Source: Niveibacterium microcysteis
GTDB lineage: Bacteria > Pseudomonadota > Gammaproteobacteria > Burkholderiales > Rhodocyclaceae
Length of the DNA stretch: 64,000 nt
Direction: 5' to 3'
NCBI RefSeq assembly: GCF_017161445.1
Contig: NZ_CP071060.1
Span: 3,844,001-3,908,000, forward strand
A program made the position numbers and the translations under genes. The notes beneath the pieces were generated by a model. That model worked only from the letters and a program-made list of their open reading frames with translations, searched no databases and was not told the origin of the DNA. Of this stretch, positions 18,850 to 27,426 are shown piece by piece (position 1 is the stretch's first letter; the number at the start of each line of letters is the position of its first letter).

Positions 18850-21129
18850 CTAGACCCCGGTATGCCAAGCGGCGCCCTTGCGGCGCCGTTTTTCTTCGTA
18901 CAACACGCTGTCGGCGCGCGCGAGCAGATCCTCCAGCGAAACCGGCACGCCCGGCGGCGACACTACATAGCCAAGGCTGCAAGCCAGTGGGAAGGGCAAG
19001 TCCTGGCTGGCCCGCTCGAACAAACGGTAGATCCGTTCGCGCATCGCGCTGAGTGCGTCCGGGTCGGCGTTCGCAGTCAGCACGACGAACTCGTCGCCAC
19101 CAATGCGGCCGATCAGGTCGGCCGAGCGGAAACCGCGACGCAGCACTTCGCCGGCTTGGCGGATCGCAACGTCACCGGCTGCGTGGCCATGGCGGTCATT
19201 GATCGGCTTGAGCCCATCGAGGTCGGCGAAGATCACTGCGGTCGCAAGGCCATCCGCACTCAGCATGTCCGCACGCAGGCGCGCCTCGGCGAGGAAGCCG
19301 CGTCGGTTCAGGAGCCCTGTCAATTCGTCGCGATGCGCGATGTCAGCCAGCTCACGCTGGCCCTGCCGCGCCTGTGCGAGGTCGCTGCGTAGCGCATCGC
19401 GCGCGGCGGCGAGCTCCGATACCAGCAACGACGCCTTCAAGGCCGACGACACCTCGTCACGAATCGTTTCCCACGGCCCACCCGCAACCGGGTCGACGCT
19501 GAACACGATGAAGCCGAAGTGCTCGGCGCCGTGGAAGACCGGGTAGACGATCAGCGAAGTGCTATCCGCCGCCAAGGCCCAGGCATCGGCCGGCAGCACG
19601 TCGTGCGTACGGAAGCGTTCGCCGTTCAGCGACGGGCGCTCACGCCCGCCGATGAAGGCGTAAAGCAGGCGCGCCTCACCCGGCAGGTCGAAATCGTCGA
19701 GGCTGGAAATGCGCGCCTCACCGCTGTAGAGCGCAATGCAGCAGGTATCGAGACTGAGATCCGCCAGCGCCTCCGAGAGGTGTTCCAGGAGCTTCTGCAA
19801 GTCGAAGGTGGCGATACGTGTTTTGAGCAGGTCGCGAAAAGCCAGCGCGCGTTCGCTGTGCAACCGATGGCGCGCTTGTTGTGCGACGTCCTGCAGCCCC
19901 GCCAGCGCAATCTGCGCCTGTTGCAGCCAGCGGGCAACCGCGGCCCAGGCCTCCGGCGCCAGGCCGCGCGGCTCGATCAGCCAGCGCTGCGCCGCGACCA
20001 GCAACGCCTGCAGCCCGTAGACATGGCCCTCCGCCGCAAGCACGTCGCGCGCAACGGTCTGCACCGCCGCCAGCAGCGGCTGAAAGTCCTGTTCCGCCAA
20101 GGCTCTCGCGAGGCCCTGCTCGACCAGAAGGCTCGCTGCCCGATAGTTGGCCTCGTGCTCAGGCGCCACCGCCAGTTCTTCCAGCATGCCGGCAAGCCGC
20201 ACATCCAGTTGCGCAGCGAAGGTCTCCGGTCGGGCGTAGAAGCCACCGCAGCCACAGGATTGCCGGCGCACCAGCCGTGTCGGCACACGCGTCAGCGGCG
20301 TGACCTCCGCGCCGCCGATCCGCTCGATCAGTTGCGCGACGGATGCGCGCGCCAGCGCATAGTGCGACTGGTTGATGGTCGTCAGCCCCACGCCAAGGCG
20401 GCCCGCGGCGAGGATGTCGTCGAAACCGCCGAAACGAAGCTGCTGCGGCACATGCAGGCCATGATCCACCGCGCAGGCCATCGCCCCCAAGGCCATGTCG
20501 TCATTCGCGGCGACCACCGCATCAACCGTAGCGCCGCGCTCCAGCAGTGCACTCATCGCTGCGCGCCCGCTCGCCTGCGTGAAGTTGCCCTGCAACAACA
20601 GATCGGGATCGACCTCGATCCCCGCATCCGTGCAAGCGTCACGCCAAGCAGCCAGTCGTGCCTCGGCCTCCGCTTGCCCTGCCGGGCCGGCAATCATCGC
20701 AATGCGGCGGCAGCCATGCTCCTCGATCAGGTGCGACATCAGCGCACGGAATCCACCGTGGTTGTCGTTGACGACGCTGGGCACGACCTGCGACGCAAAC
20801 CCCAGGCAAAGCGTCGGCACCTTGGGCAGAGTGGCGAGGAAGTTGTCGAGCTGCGTTGCGTTCAAGTGGTACTGCAAGGTGGTGCCGATCACCAGCAGGC
20901 CGTCGAAGGCCGTGGCGTCAGGCAAGCGGAATACCAGATTGAACTGCCGGTCGAATTCGGCCGACGCCGCCGGCGGATGCCCCGGCAGGAAGACCGTGCG
21001 CGCGCCGCGCAGGCGCGCCTCGTCGATGATGCCGGCAACCAGACGCAGCGCAACAGCGGTATCAATATCAGCCGCGAGAATGCCCAGCGTGAGCGGACGC
21101 TGTCGGGGGGTGGGGGCTTGTGCGTTCAC
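18850..21129 (-). CDS. Diguanylate cyclase with LacI-like ligand-binding and GAF-like domains
   Basis: A 759-residue cytoplasmic protein with no signal peptide. Residues about 10-290 look like the effector domain of LacI-family repressors (LTLGILAADIDTAVALRLV at the start, then GFDDILAAGRLG and TRLVRRQSCGCGG) without a DNA-binding head. About 290-430 is helical. About 430-580 is GAF-like. The C-terminus is a GGDEF domain with intact GGDEF (about 677-681) and an RxxD inhibitory site (RSAD) five residues upstream. It should make cyclic di-GMP in response to a small molecule, perhaps a sugar. It is 36 nt downstream of a LytTR two-component pair on the same strand, so co-transcription is possible. 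Confidence 0.88.
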   Translation of the reverse strand: MNAQAPTPRQRPLTLGILAADIDTAVALRLVAGIIDEARLRGARTVFLPGHPPAASAEFDRQFNLVFRLPDATAFDGLLVIGTTLQYHLNATQLDNFLATLPKVPTLCLGFASQVVPSVVNDNHGGFRALMSHLIEEHGCRRIAMIAGPAGQAEAEARLAAWRDACTDAGIEVDPDLLLQGNFTQASGRAAMSALLERGATVDAVVAANDDMALGAMACAVDHGLHVPQQLRFGGFDDILAAGRLGVGLTTINQSHYALARASVAQLIERIGGAEVTPLTRVPTRLVRRQSCGCGGFYARPETFAAQLDVRLAGMLEELAVAPEHEANYRAASLLVEQGLARALAEQDFQPLLAAVQTVARDVLAAEGHVYGLQALLVAAQRWLIEPRGLAPEAWAAVARWLQQAQIALAGLQDVAQQARHRLHSERALAFRDLLKTRIATFDLQKLLEHLSEALADLSLDTCCIALYSGEARISSLDDFDLPGEARLLYAFIGGRERPSLNGERFRTHDVLPADAWALAADSTSLIVYPVFHGAEHFGFIVFSVDPVAGGPWETIRDEVSSALKASLLVSELAAARDALRSDLAQARQGQRELADIAHRDELTGLLNRRGFLAEARLRADMLSADGLATAVIFADLDGLKPINDRHGHAAGDVAIRQAGEVLRRGFRSADLIGRIGGDEFVVLTANADPDALSAMRERIYRLFERASQDLPFPLACSLGYVVSPPGVPVSLEDLLARADSVLYEEKRRRKGAAWHTGV
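18871..18896 (+). terminator. Probable ppc terminator inside the 3' end of the convergent gene
   Basis: GGCGCC (18871-18876), loop CTTGC, GGCGCC (18882-18887), then GTTTTTCTTC. It reads as an intrinsic terminator on the plus strand but lies within the last codons of the convergent diguanylate cyclase gene. A second GC hairpin (18833-18849) without T tract lies between the two genes. Confidence 0.5.
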
Positions 21130-21165
21130 GGGGCTATCAACGGCCGCAAAGTGGGGGGCTTGAAG

Positions 21166-21948
21166 TCATGGGCGCTCATCGCCTGCGCCACCCAGCAAGG
21201 CGGCACGCACGGTTGGCCACTGGCGGCGGCTGACTGCGAGCTTTTCGTCGAGGCCGTTGATCTTCACCAGCCAGTGCTCGGCGGCTTCGTCGCGCTCGAA
21301 TCCAGCGACAGCCGCCCGCGCGATCAAGCAGTTGCGGTGGATGCGCACGAAGCGCTCCGGGAATTCCTGTTCCAGCTGCACCAGCGATTCGTCGAGCAGG
21401 TACTCGCGCTCGACGGTGCGCGCGGTGACGTATTTGAGTTCGGCCTTGAGGAACAGCACATCGGTTACAGGAATGAGCGCAATCCGGCCGCGCTCGCTCA
21501 CCGAGAAATGCCGTCGCGGTTCGGCGATGCGATCAAGTGCCTCACGCGCCACCGGCAGGCTTGCACGCACTTTCGCCAGCGCCGCCTCAAGCCGCTGCGC
21601 CCTCACCGGTTTGAGCAGGTAGTCGATCGCATTCAGATCGAAGGCGCTGACCGCGTATTGGTCGTAGGCGGTGACGAACACGATGCGCGGCGGCGACGCG
21701 AGCCTTGCCACGTGCTGCGCGAGTTCGATGCCGTCCATCCCCGGCATGCGGATATCCACCAGCAGCAGGTCAACCTGTTGCGCCGTGAGGAATCTCAGTG
21801 CCTCGTGCCCGTTGGCGGCCATGCCGACAATACGGGTGGGCTGCGTCGCGGCGACGTCACCCAGCAAATCCCGCAGGCGCTCGCGTGCAGGCGCCTCGTC
21901 ATCCACGATCAGCACGTTCAGCACCGCCAGCACTTCCTGCCCGCTCAT
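21166..21948 (-). CDS. LytTR-family response regulator (AlgR/LytR-like)
   Basis: 260 residues. The N-terminal receiver domain has LIVDDEAPARERL, the phosphoacceptor Asp in LLLVDIRMPGMDG and the DYLLKPV lysine. The C-terminal LytTR DNA-binding domain has KAELKYVTARTVEREYLLDESL and FVRIHRNCLIA. It overlaps the upstream kinase stop by 4 nt, so the pair is coupled. Resembles AlgR of Pseudomonas; targets unknown. Confidence 0.93.
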   Translation of the reverse strand: MSGQEVLAVLNVLIVDDEAPARERLRDLLGDVAATQPTRIVGMAANGHEALRFLTAQQVDLLLVDIRMPGMDGIELAQHVARLASPPRIVFVTAYDQYAVSAFDLNAIDYLLKPVRAQRLEAALAKVRASLPVAREALDRIAEPRRHFSVSERGRIALIPVTDVLFLKAELKYVTARTVEREYLLDESLVQLEQEFPERFVRIHRNCLIARAAVAGFERDEAAEHWLVKINGLDEKLAVSRRQWPTVRAALLGGAGDERP

Positions 21949-22982
21949 GCCCGCCCCTCCCTGCGCAAAGGCAGACAGATGCGGACGCGGTAACGGCCAT
22001 CCTTCACGCCACTGTCCATCTGCGCCTCGATATCGAAAAACAGCATCAATCGCTCCCGGATGTTGGCCTGAGCCATGCGATTACCTTGTTGTTGACGAGT
22101 CTCCGCCTGAACAGGGTTATCTACCTCGATCACGAGTTCCCGCCCGCGTTGCGCGATGCGCACTTGGATCTCGCCGGGCGTCGGGGACGGCTCAATGCCG
22201 TGATACACCGCGTTCTCGATCAGCGGCTGCAGCATCAGCGGCGGCACCTTGGCATCAAGTGGGCAATGCCGCAGATCCCACACCACTTTGAGGCGATCCC
22301 CCAGCCGCAGCCGTTCGAGGTCGAGGTAGCGATTCGCCAGTTCGATCTCATCGCCCACCGTCACGAGATCACGGTTCTCGCGCATCAGGCTGCGGAACAA
22401 ATCCGCCAGCGACTCCAGCGCTTGCTCAGCACGGCGCGGATCGGACCGCATCACACCCAGCACCCCGTTGAGGCTGTTGAAAAAGAAGTGCGGCCGGATG
22501 CGCGCGTTCAACGCCAGCACGCGCGCCTCGGACAGCGCAGGTGTCGCCAGCGCCGCGCGCCAGTGGAAGTACGCCATCAACAGCGCGCCACTGCCGGCCG
22601 CCCAGAGGCTCCAGCGCCACAGATCGGCACGTTCGGCGAGCGACGAAAGCAGCGGAAAGGTCGCCAGCACCGATACAACGCCGACCGCGACGAGCAACAT
22701 AGTCGCCTTGCGATAGGTCTGCGACGCAATCACTGGCGCCAGCATGTAGGCCAGCAAGAGCCCCAGCATCAGCGGCAATTCCAGCAGGCCCGCCATCGCC
22801 AACGCCTCGCGCATCAGCGCATCGCCGGGCACGCCGCGCAACGCCACCGTCACCAGCCCCATCAGGTTGACGCCCAGCAGGCCGCGCAACATCACACCGA
22901 GGTTGCGAAAATCAGGCGGCGCCACTGCGTTACCGCGTGTCGCCGGGCCGGACTGCTTGGGCTTTTGCCGTATACTTGCCAT
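21945..22982 (-). CDS. Sensor histidine kinase of the LytS/AlgZ (HisKA_5-like) family
   Basis: About 345 residues from ATG 22982. The four to five N-terminal hydrophobic segments are compact, without a large periplasmic domain. The phosphoacceptor region [19 protein letters not shown] is the hallmark of this kinase class, followed by an ATPase with [15 protein letters not shown]. It is coupled (ATGA) to the LytTR regulator. The longer open frame upstream runs over the divergent argH start and is artefactual. The stimulus is unknown. Confidence 0.9.
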   Translation of the reverse strand: MASIRQKPKQSGPATRGNAVAPPDFRNLGVMLRGLLGVNLMGLVTVALRGVPGDALMREALAMAGLLELPLMLGLLLAYMLAPVIASQTYRKATMLLVAVGVVSVLATFPLLSSLAERADLWRWSLWAAGSGALLMAYFHWRAALATPALSEARVLALNARIRPHFFFNSLNGVLGVMRSDPRRAEQALESLADLFRSLMRENRDLVTVGDEIELANRYLDLERLRLGDRLKVVWDLRHCPLDAKVPPLMLQPLIENAVYHGIEPSPTPGEIQVRIAQRGRELVIEVDNPVQAETRQQQGNRMAQANIRERLMLFFDIEAQMDSGVKDGRYRVRICLPLRREGRA

Positions 22983-23070
22983 CGTGTCCCGCGGCGCGCC
23001 GCCGCACTTTTCCCCGCCTGAGCCGCGCCACTTCCCAGCGCCGCACGGGTGCTCATGGATTCCCGCGATT

Positions 23071-24483
23071 ATGACAGAGCGTTCACAACCCTCGCACGCC
23101 GAAACCGGCGATGCCAAGGCCTGGTCTGGCCGATTCAACGAACCGGTGTCGGATCTCGTCAAGCGATTCACCGCATCGGTGTTCTTCGACTGCCGCATGG
23201 CCGAGCAGGACATCCGTGGTTCGCTCGCGCACGCGAAGATGCTCGCCAAGCAAAACATCATCGGCGCGCAGGACCTCGCCGACATCGAGCGTGGCATGGC
23301 GCAGATCCTCGACGAGATCGCCGCCGGCAAGTTCGAATGGAGCCTTGATCTCGAAGACGTTCACCTGAACATCGAGCGCCGCCTGACCACGCTGGTCGGT
23401 GACGCCGGCAAGCGACTGCACACCGGCCGTTCGCGCAACGACCAGGTGGCCACCGACATCCGCCTGTGGCTGCGCGACGCGGTCGACCAGGCCATCGAAC
23501 TGCTCGGCAACTTCCAGCGCGCGCTGTGTGATCTGGCCGAACAGCACGCCGCAACACCGATGCCCGGCTTTACGCACCTGCAAGTGGCGCAGCCAGTGAC
23601 CTTCGGCCACCACCTGATGGCCTACGTCGAAATGGCGCGCCGCGACGCCGAACGCCTGGTCGACGCCCGCCGCCGCGTCAACCGTCTGCCGTTGGGCGCC
23701 TCGGCGCTGGCCGGCACCAGCTACCCGATCGACCGCGAATTCGTCGCACGCGAGCTGGGCTTCGAGGCCGTCTGCGAGAACTCGCTCGACGCCGTGTCCG
23801 ACCGCGATTTCGCAATCGAATTCACCGCCGCCGCCGCACTGGTGATGACCCACCTGTCGCGCCTGTCGGAAGAATTGATCCTGTGGATGAGCCCGCGCGT
23901 GGGCTTCATCGATCTGGCCGACCGCTTCTGCACCGGCAGCTCGATCATGCCGCAGAAGAAGAACCCGGACGTCCCCGAACTCGTGCGCGGCAAGACCGGC
24001 CGCGTAAATGGCCACCTCGTCGGCCTGCTGACCCTGATGAAGGGCCAACCGCTGGCCTACAACAAGGACAACCAGGAAGACAAGGAGCCGCTGTTCGACA
24101 CCGCCGACACGCTGATCGACAGCCTGCGCATCTTCACCGACATGGTCTCAGGCATCCGGGTGAAGGCCGACGCGATGCGCGACGCACTCAAGCAAGGCTT
24201 TGCCACCGCCACGGAACTGGCCGACTACCTTGTCAAGCGCGGCCTGCCCTTCCGCGACGCGCACGAAGCCGTCGCCCGTGCGGTGCGCGAAGCCGAAACC
24301 CGCGGCTGCGATCTGCCCGATCTGCCGCTCGACGTGCTGCGCAGCTTCTCGAACCTGGTTGCAGAGGACGTCTACCAAGTGCTGACAGTCGAAGGTGCGC
24401 TGGCCGGCCGCAACCACATCGGCGGCACCGCCCCCGAGCAGGTTCGCGCCGCGATCGCCCGCGCGCGTAACCGCCTGGGCTGA
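23071..24483 (+). CDS. argH: Argininosuccinate lyase
   Basis: A 470-residue enzyme releasing arginine and fumarate. [20 protein letters not shown] at the N-terminus, [30 protein letters not shown] and the family signature [16 protein letters not shown] are present. ATG 23071 gives the normal length; the frame is open further upstream but across the divergent kinase promoter region. It is followed after 5 nt by a fructosamine-kinase-like gene. Confidence 0.97.
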   Translation: MTERSQPSHAETGDAKAWSGRFNEPVSDLVKRFTASVFFDCRMAEQDIRGSLAHAKMLAKQNIIGAQDLADIERGMAQILDEIAAGKFEWSLDLEDVHLNIERRLTTLVGDAGKRLHTGRSRNDQVATDIRLWLRDAVDQAIELLGNFQRALCDLAEQHAATPMPGFTHLQVAQPVTFGHHLMAYVEMARRDAERLVDARRRVNRLPLGASALAGTSYPIDREFVARELGFEAVCENSLDAVSDRDFAIEFTAAAALVMTHLSRLSEELILWMSPRVGFIDLADRFCTGSSIMPQKKNPDVPELVRGKTGRVNGHLVGLLTLMKGQPLAYNKDNQEDKEPLFDTADTLIDSLRIFTDMVSGIRVKADAMRDALKQGFATATELADYLVKRGLPFRDAHEAVARAVREAETRGCDLPDLPLDVLRSFSNLVAEDVYQVLTVEGALAGRNHIGGTAPEQVRAAIARARNRLG

Positions 24484-24488
24484 CCCGC

Positions 24489-25379
24489 ATGGAGGCCTCG
24501 CTCGCCGCGGCTGTCGAAGAGGCTGCACGCGGCGCGCTCGGCACGGCGTTCCGCGTCACGAGCGCCGAACCCGCCTCCGGCGGCACACATCGGAATTGGA
24601 TCGTCGGGAGCGCGGCGCGGCGCGTCTTCGTGAAGACCGGCGCAGCGACGAACCTTGCGCTGTTTGATGCTGAGGTCGATGCGCTCTCCGCCATCGCCGC
24701 GACGGGCGCGATCCGCACGCCGGCGATAGTGGCCAGTGGCGCGAGCGAAGCGCATGCATTCCTGATTCTCGAACACCTGCCGCTGCGCCCAATGCAAGCA
24801 GCCGACGCCCCTCGCTGCGCAGCGGCACTGGCGCAGCTACACAGCACCGTCGGCGAACATTACGGCTGGCGGCGCAACAACTTCATCGGCCAATCGCCGC
24901 AAGACAATTCACCACGCGCCGACTGGCCCGCATTTTTTGCACACCAGCGCCTTGCGCCGCAGTTCGCCGAAGCCGCGCGACGCGGTTACCGTGGCGACCT
25001 TCAGAACCACGGCGAACGCATCATCGACAAGATCGGCGCATTCTTTCTGGAGCGCCGCCCCGAACCGGCACTGCTGCATGGCGACCTCTGGGCCGGCAAC
25101 ATCGCGGTAACCGCAGAGGGAGAGCCGGTCGTTTTCGACCCTGCGACCTACTTCGGCGATCGAGAAGCCGATTTTGCAATGAGCGAACTCTTCGGCGGCC
25201 TGCCCGAGCGCTTCTACCTCTCCTACATGCAAGCCGCGCCGCTCGCCGAGGGCTACCCGCAACGACGCACGCTCTACAACCTCTATCACATGCTCAACCA
25301 CCTCAACCTGTTCGGCGCGAGCTACTTGCGCCAGGCTGAGCGCATGGCGCGCGAACTGTCGGAATACCTGCGACGCTGA
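24489..25379 (+). CDS. Fructosamine kinase family protein
   Basis: 296 residues, aminoglycoside-phosphotransferase fold. The family motifs are SGGTHRNWIV, WRRNNFIGQSPQDNS, the catalytic LLHGDLWAGN, FDPATYFGDREADFAMSELFGG and YNLYHMLNHLNLFG. Bacterial homologues phosphorylate ketosamines (for example ribulosamines or fructosamines on protein), starting repair of glycated proteins. It is tightly linked to argH (5 nt), but no metabolic link is obvious. Confidence 0.93.
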   Translation: MEASLAAAVEEAARGALGTAFRVTSAEPASGGTHRNWIVGSAARRVFVKTGAATNLALFDAEVDALSAIAATGAIRTPAIVASGASEAHAFLILEHLPLRPMQAADAPRCAAALAQLHSTVGEHYGWRRNNFIGQSPQDNSPRADWPAFFAHQRLAPQFAEAARRGYRGDLQNHGERIIDKIGAFFLERRPEPALLHGDLWAGNIAVTAEGEPVVFDPATYFGDREADFAMSELFGGLPERFYLSYMQAAPLAEGYPQRRTLYNLYHMLNHLNLFGASYLRQAERMARELSEYLRR

Positions 25380-25456
25380 GTAAGGAATCGTCGGCGCATT
25401 TGACATCCTGCCGCTCCCGCTCACGGCCCGCACCACACCAGCAACGCAACGCACTG

Positions 25457-25477
25457 TTTTTTATTGGTTTTTTATTG
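25457..25477. repeat. Tandem AT-rich 10-mer, 11-bp period
   Basis: TTTTTTATTG occurs at 25457-25466 and again at 25468-25477. This is the most AT-rich patch of its neighbourhood and sits about 110 bp upstream of the HPr-rel-A-like cassette. Possible UP element or bent DNA. Confidence 0.6.
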
Positions 25478-25520
25478 AATCGCCGCCAAGCACGTTTCTT
25501 GCATGGTTAGCTGCAACCCA

Positions 25521-25586
25521 TTGCATCCTGCTGTCAGGCCGTGACCAATTTGCACGAATTGGCAGTGAGTGCCTGACAGAATGCAA
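25521..25586. repeat. Three-tier nested inverted repeat in front of the cassette
   Basis: TTGCAT (25521-25526) pairs with ATGCAA (25581-25586), CTGTCAGGC (25531-25539) with GCCTGACAG (25571-25579), and CCAATT (25545-25550) with AATTGG (25557-25562). All arms are perfect and nested. The structure ends 1 nt before an ATG at 25588 and 22 nt before the preferred start at 25609. It could be a mRNA stem-loop controlling expression or a large operator. Confidence 0.8.
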
Positions 25587-25608
25587 CATGACCTCCAGGA
25601 TCGAGACC

Positions 25609-26235
25609 ATGTCGAACCACGAAAACATGCCTAGCGCTGACCATCCCGCCCAGTCACCCGACCGTGCAGAATCGGGCGTATCTGAAGCACGGCGCCGGTT
25701 GCTGGTACGCGGCGGCATGGCCACCGGCCCGATCATCCTGACGCTGACCAGCCGGCCCGTCCTTGGCGGCCTGAACCCGGGTGAGTGCATTTCGCCCTCG
25801 CAAACGCTCTCGGGCGCGCTGAGTCACCGCGGCACCAAAGTCGGAACCTGTAACGGGCGCTCGCCCGGTTACTGGAAGAACTGCAGCGCCGGCAACTGGC
25901 CGATTCCGCAATCGACGCCCTTCCACTCGATCTTCGTTGTCGGCACGATTGCCGGCAGCCGCCTGTTCAATCCAGACGGCTCGATGATGACGATGCTTCA
26001 GGTGCTCAATCTGCTGGGCTATGAAGATCCGTACAAGGTCGCGTTCCACTGCATCGGCGCCTACCTGAACATCCTCAAGGGCCTGATCGATCCGAAGGCA
26101 CTCACCGCCGAAGGCGTGATCGCAATCTGGCGCGAATGGGCGCTCAACGGCAAGTACGTGCCCTATGCTGGCGCGACGCCGTGGACCGGCACCGACATCG
26201 TCAATTACCTCAAGAACAACTACATCTCGCCGTAA
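25609..26235 (+). CDS. Secreted hypothetical protein with SPGYWKN motif
   Basis: A 208-residue protein with no confident family function. An ARRRLLVRGG segment (27-36) followed by an uncharged stretch resembles a Tat-type export signal, though it lacks the usual Phe. The mature part has CNGRSPGYWKNC (81-92), a motif recurring in secreted bacterial proteins, and four cysteines (about 60, 81, 92, 148), so disulfides are likely. ATG 25609 is preferred because AGGA lies 8 nt upstream. ATG 25588 adds seven residues and abuts the inverted repeat. It is the first gene of a cassette with PqqD-like, HprK-like and nucleotidyltransferase genes and may be its substrate or product carrier (inference). Confidence 0.75.
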   Translation: MSNHENMPSADHPAQSPDRAESGVSEARRRLLVRGGMATGPIILTLTSRPVLGGLNPGECISPSQTLSGALSHRGTKVGTCNGRSPGYWKNCSAGNWPIPQSTPFHSIFVVGTIAGSRLFNPDGSMMTMLQVLNLLGYEDPYKVAFHCIGAYLNILKGLIDPKALTAEGVIAIWREWALNGKYVPYAGATPWTGTDIVNYLKNNYISP

Positions 26236-26248
26236 GCGCGGGCCCCGC

Positions 26249-26503
26249 ATGCAGGACGCCAGTCCACGTTGGGTCAGTCACCACTGGCCCGACGGTTCCG
26301 TTTTCTACGATCGCCAGACCGGCGCGACGCACGCGCTGTCGCCGCTCGCCGCGGAAGTGCTCGCCTTGCCAGCCGCCGCGCGCTACGATGCGGCGCAGGC
26401 AGCGGACGCCATCGCCGGTTTGCTATCGCTGCCGTGCTCGCCTGAACTCACCGACAACGTGTCTCAGGCACTTGACCAACTCCGCCGCATCGAACTGATT
26501 TGA
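26249..26503 (+). CDS. PqqD-like protein of the HPr-rel-A type system
   Basis: 84 residues. The WVSHHWPDGSVFYDRQTGAT start, LSPLAAEVLALP and the C-terminal QALDQLRRIELI resemble small PqqD-type winged-helix proteins that bind peptide substrates in RiPP pathways. Here it precedes an HprK-related kinase, the context of the PqqD-like proteins named for the HPr-rel-A system (from recall). The start at 26249 is preferred over the in-frame extension to 26165, which lies inside the previous gene. The stop overlaps the TTG start of the kinase gene. Confidence 0.75.
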   Translation: MQDASPRWVSHHWPDGSVFYDRQTGATHALSPLAAEVLALPAAARYDAAQAADAIAGLLSLPCSPELTDNVSQALDQLRRIELI

Positions 26504-27426
26504 TCGCTACGCTCCGCGTTACAGACCTGAACGAAGCAGATCTGTCGGCGCGCCTGTCCGGCGACGGTCTCTGGCTCACCAGCGGCCCCCTGACACTGCA
26601 CATCCGCAGCCGCGAGCCGGTCGTGTGCAAAGCCGTGCAGACGCTTTACGCTGATCACGCGCTGGCGCCAAACGACTTTGCAGATTTCCATGTGCAGGTG
26701 GGTCGCGTCTCCGGACTCCGCGCCTGGATACGGCCGCAGGTTCAGTTTCACCTTGACGGCCGCACACCGTTCAAACCGCTGCCACACGCGCAGAGCTTTG
26801 CGATGCTCGAGTGGGGCATCAACTGGTGCATCGCAACCTATTGCCACCAGTTTCTGGTGATCCACGCTGCGGTCGTGGAACGCAACGGCTTGGCCGCCAT
26901 CCTTCCAGCCCCCCCGGGCTCTGGCAAAAGCACGCTGACCGCTGCGCTGATCCAACGCGGCTGGCGTTTGTGCTCGGACGAACTGACCTTGCTCGACCCG
27001 GTTGATGGGCGCGTCGTCGCGCTGGCCCGCCCGGTGAATTTGAAGAACAGTTCGATCGACATCATTCAGCAGTTCGAGCCGTCGGCAAGTTTCGGCCCCG
27101 AATGCCCCGACACCCACAAAGGCCGCGTCGCGCACTTGCGGCCACCGCGCGACAGCGTTGCCCGAATGCATGAACGTGCGCTACCCCGCTGGATCATCTT
27201 CCCGCAGTGGGAGGCGGGTGCAGCGCTGACGATGAAACCCTTGCCGCGAGCGGAAGGCTTCATCCAGCTGGCGGAGAACGCCTTCAACTACAGCATGCTC
27301 GGCGAGACTGGCTTCCGCACCTTGGTCGACACGGTGGATCGAAGCGACTGCATCGCGCTGCGCTACAGCCGGCTGGACGAAGCAATTGCCGCCTTCGACC
27401 GCCTCGCTGACGAGGCCCGGCCATGA
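26500..27426 (+). CDS. HprK-related kinase (type A)
   Basis: 308 residues. Walker A APPGSGKST at about 137-145 and CSDE at 158-161 resemble the kinase core of HPr kinase/phosphorylase; the N-terminal 110 residues are distinct. No HPr gene or PTS protein is in the window, so the phosphate acceptor is unknown. The start is TTG at 26500, overlapping the PqqD-like stop (TTGA), and the stop overlaps the next gene (ATGA). This chain of overlaps argues for fixed stoichiometry. The family name is by recall of the HprK-related kinase A family. Confidence 0.8.
   Translation: MIATLRVTDLNEADLSARLSGDGLWLTSGPLTLHIRSREPVVCKAVQTLYADHALAPNDFADFHVQVGRVSGLRAWIRPQVQFHLDGRTPFKPLPHAQSFAMLEWGINWCIATYCHQFLVIHAAVVERNGLAAILPAPPGSGKSTLTAALIQRGWRLCSDELTLLDPVDGRVVALARPVNLKNSSIDIIQQFEPSASFGPECPDTHKGRVAHLRPPRDSVARMHERALPRWIIFPQWEAGAALTMKPLPRAEGFIQLAENAFNYSMLGETGFRTLVDTVDRSDCIALRYSRLDEAIAAFDRLADEARP

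Noticed and set aside
22867..23070. In-frame extension of argH and of the divergent kinase toward each other
   Set aside because: Both frames are open across the divergent promoter region, but the extensions resemble neither family. The starts at 23071 and 22982 restore normal lengths.
25545..25579. Sigma-54 promoter at the TGGCAG...GCC segment
   Set aside because: The GG to GC spacing does not fit the -24/-12 rule; the sequence is explained by the nested inverted repeat.
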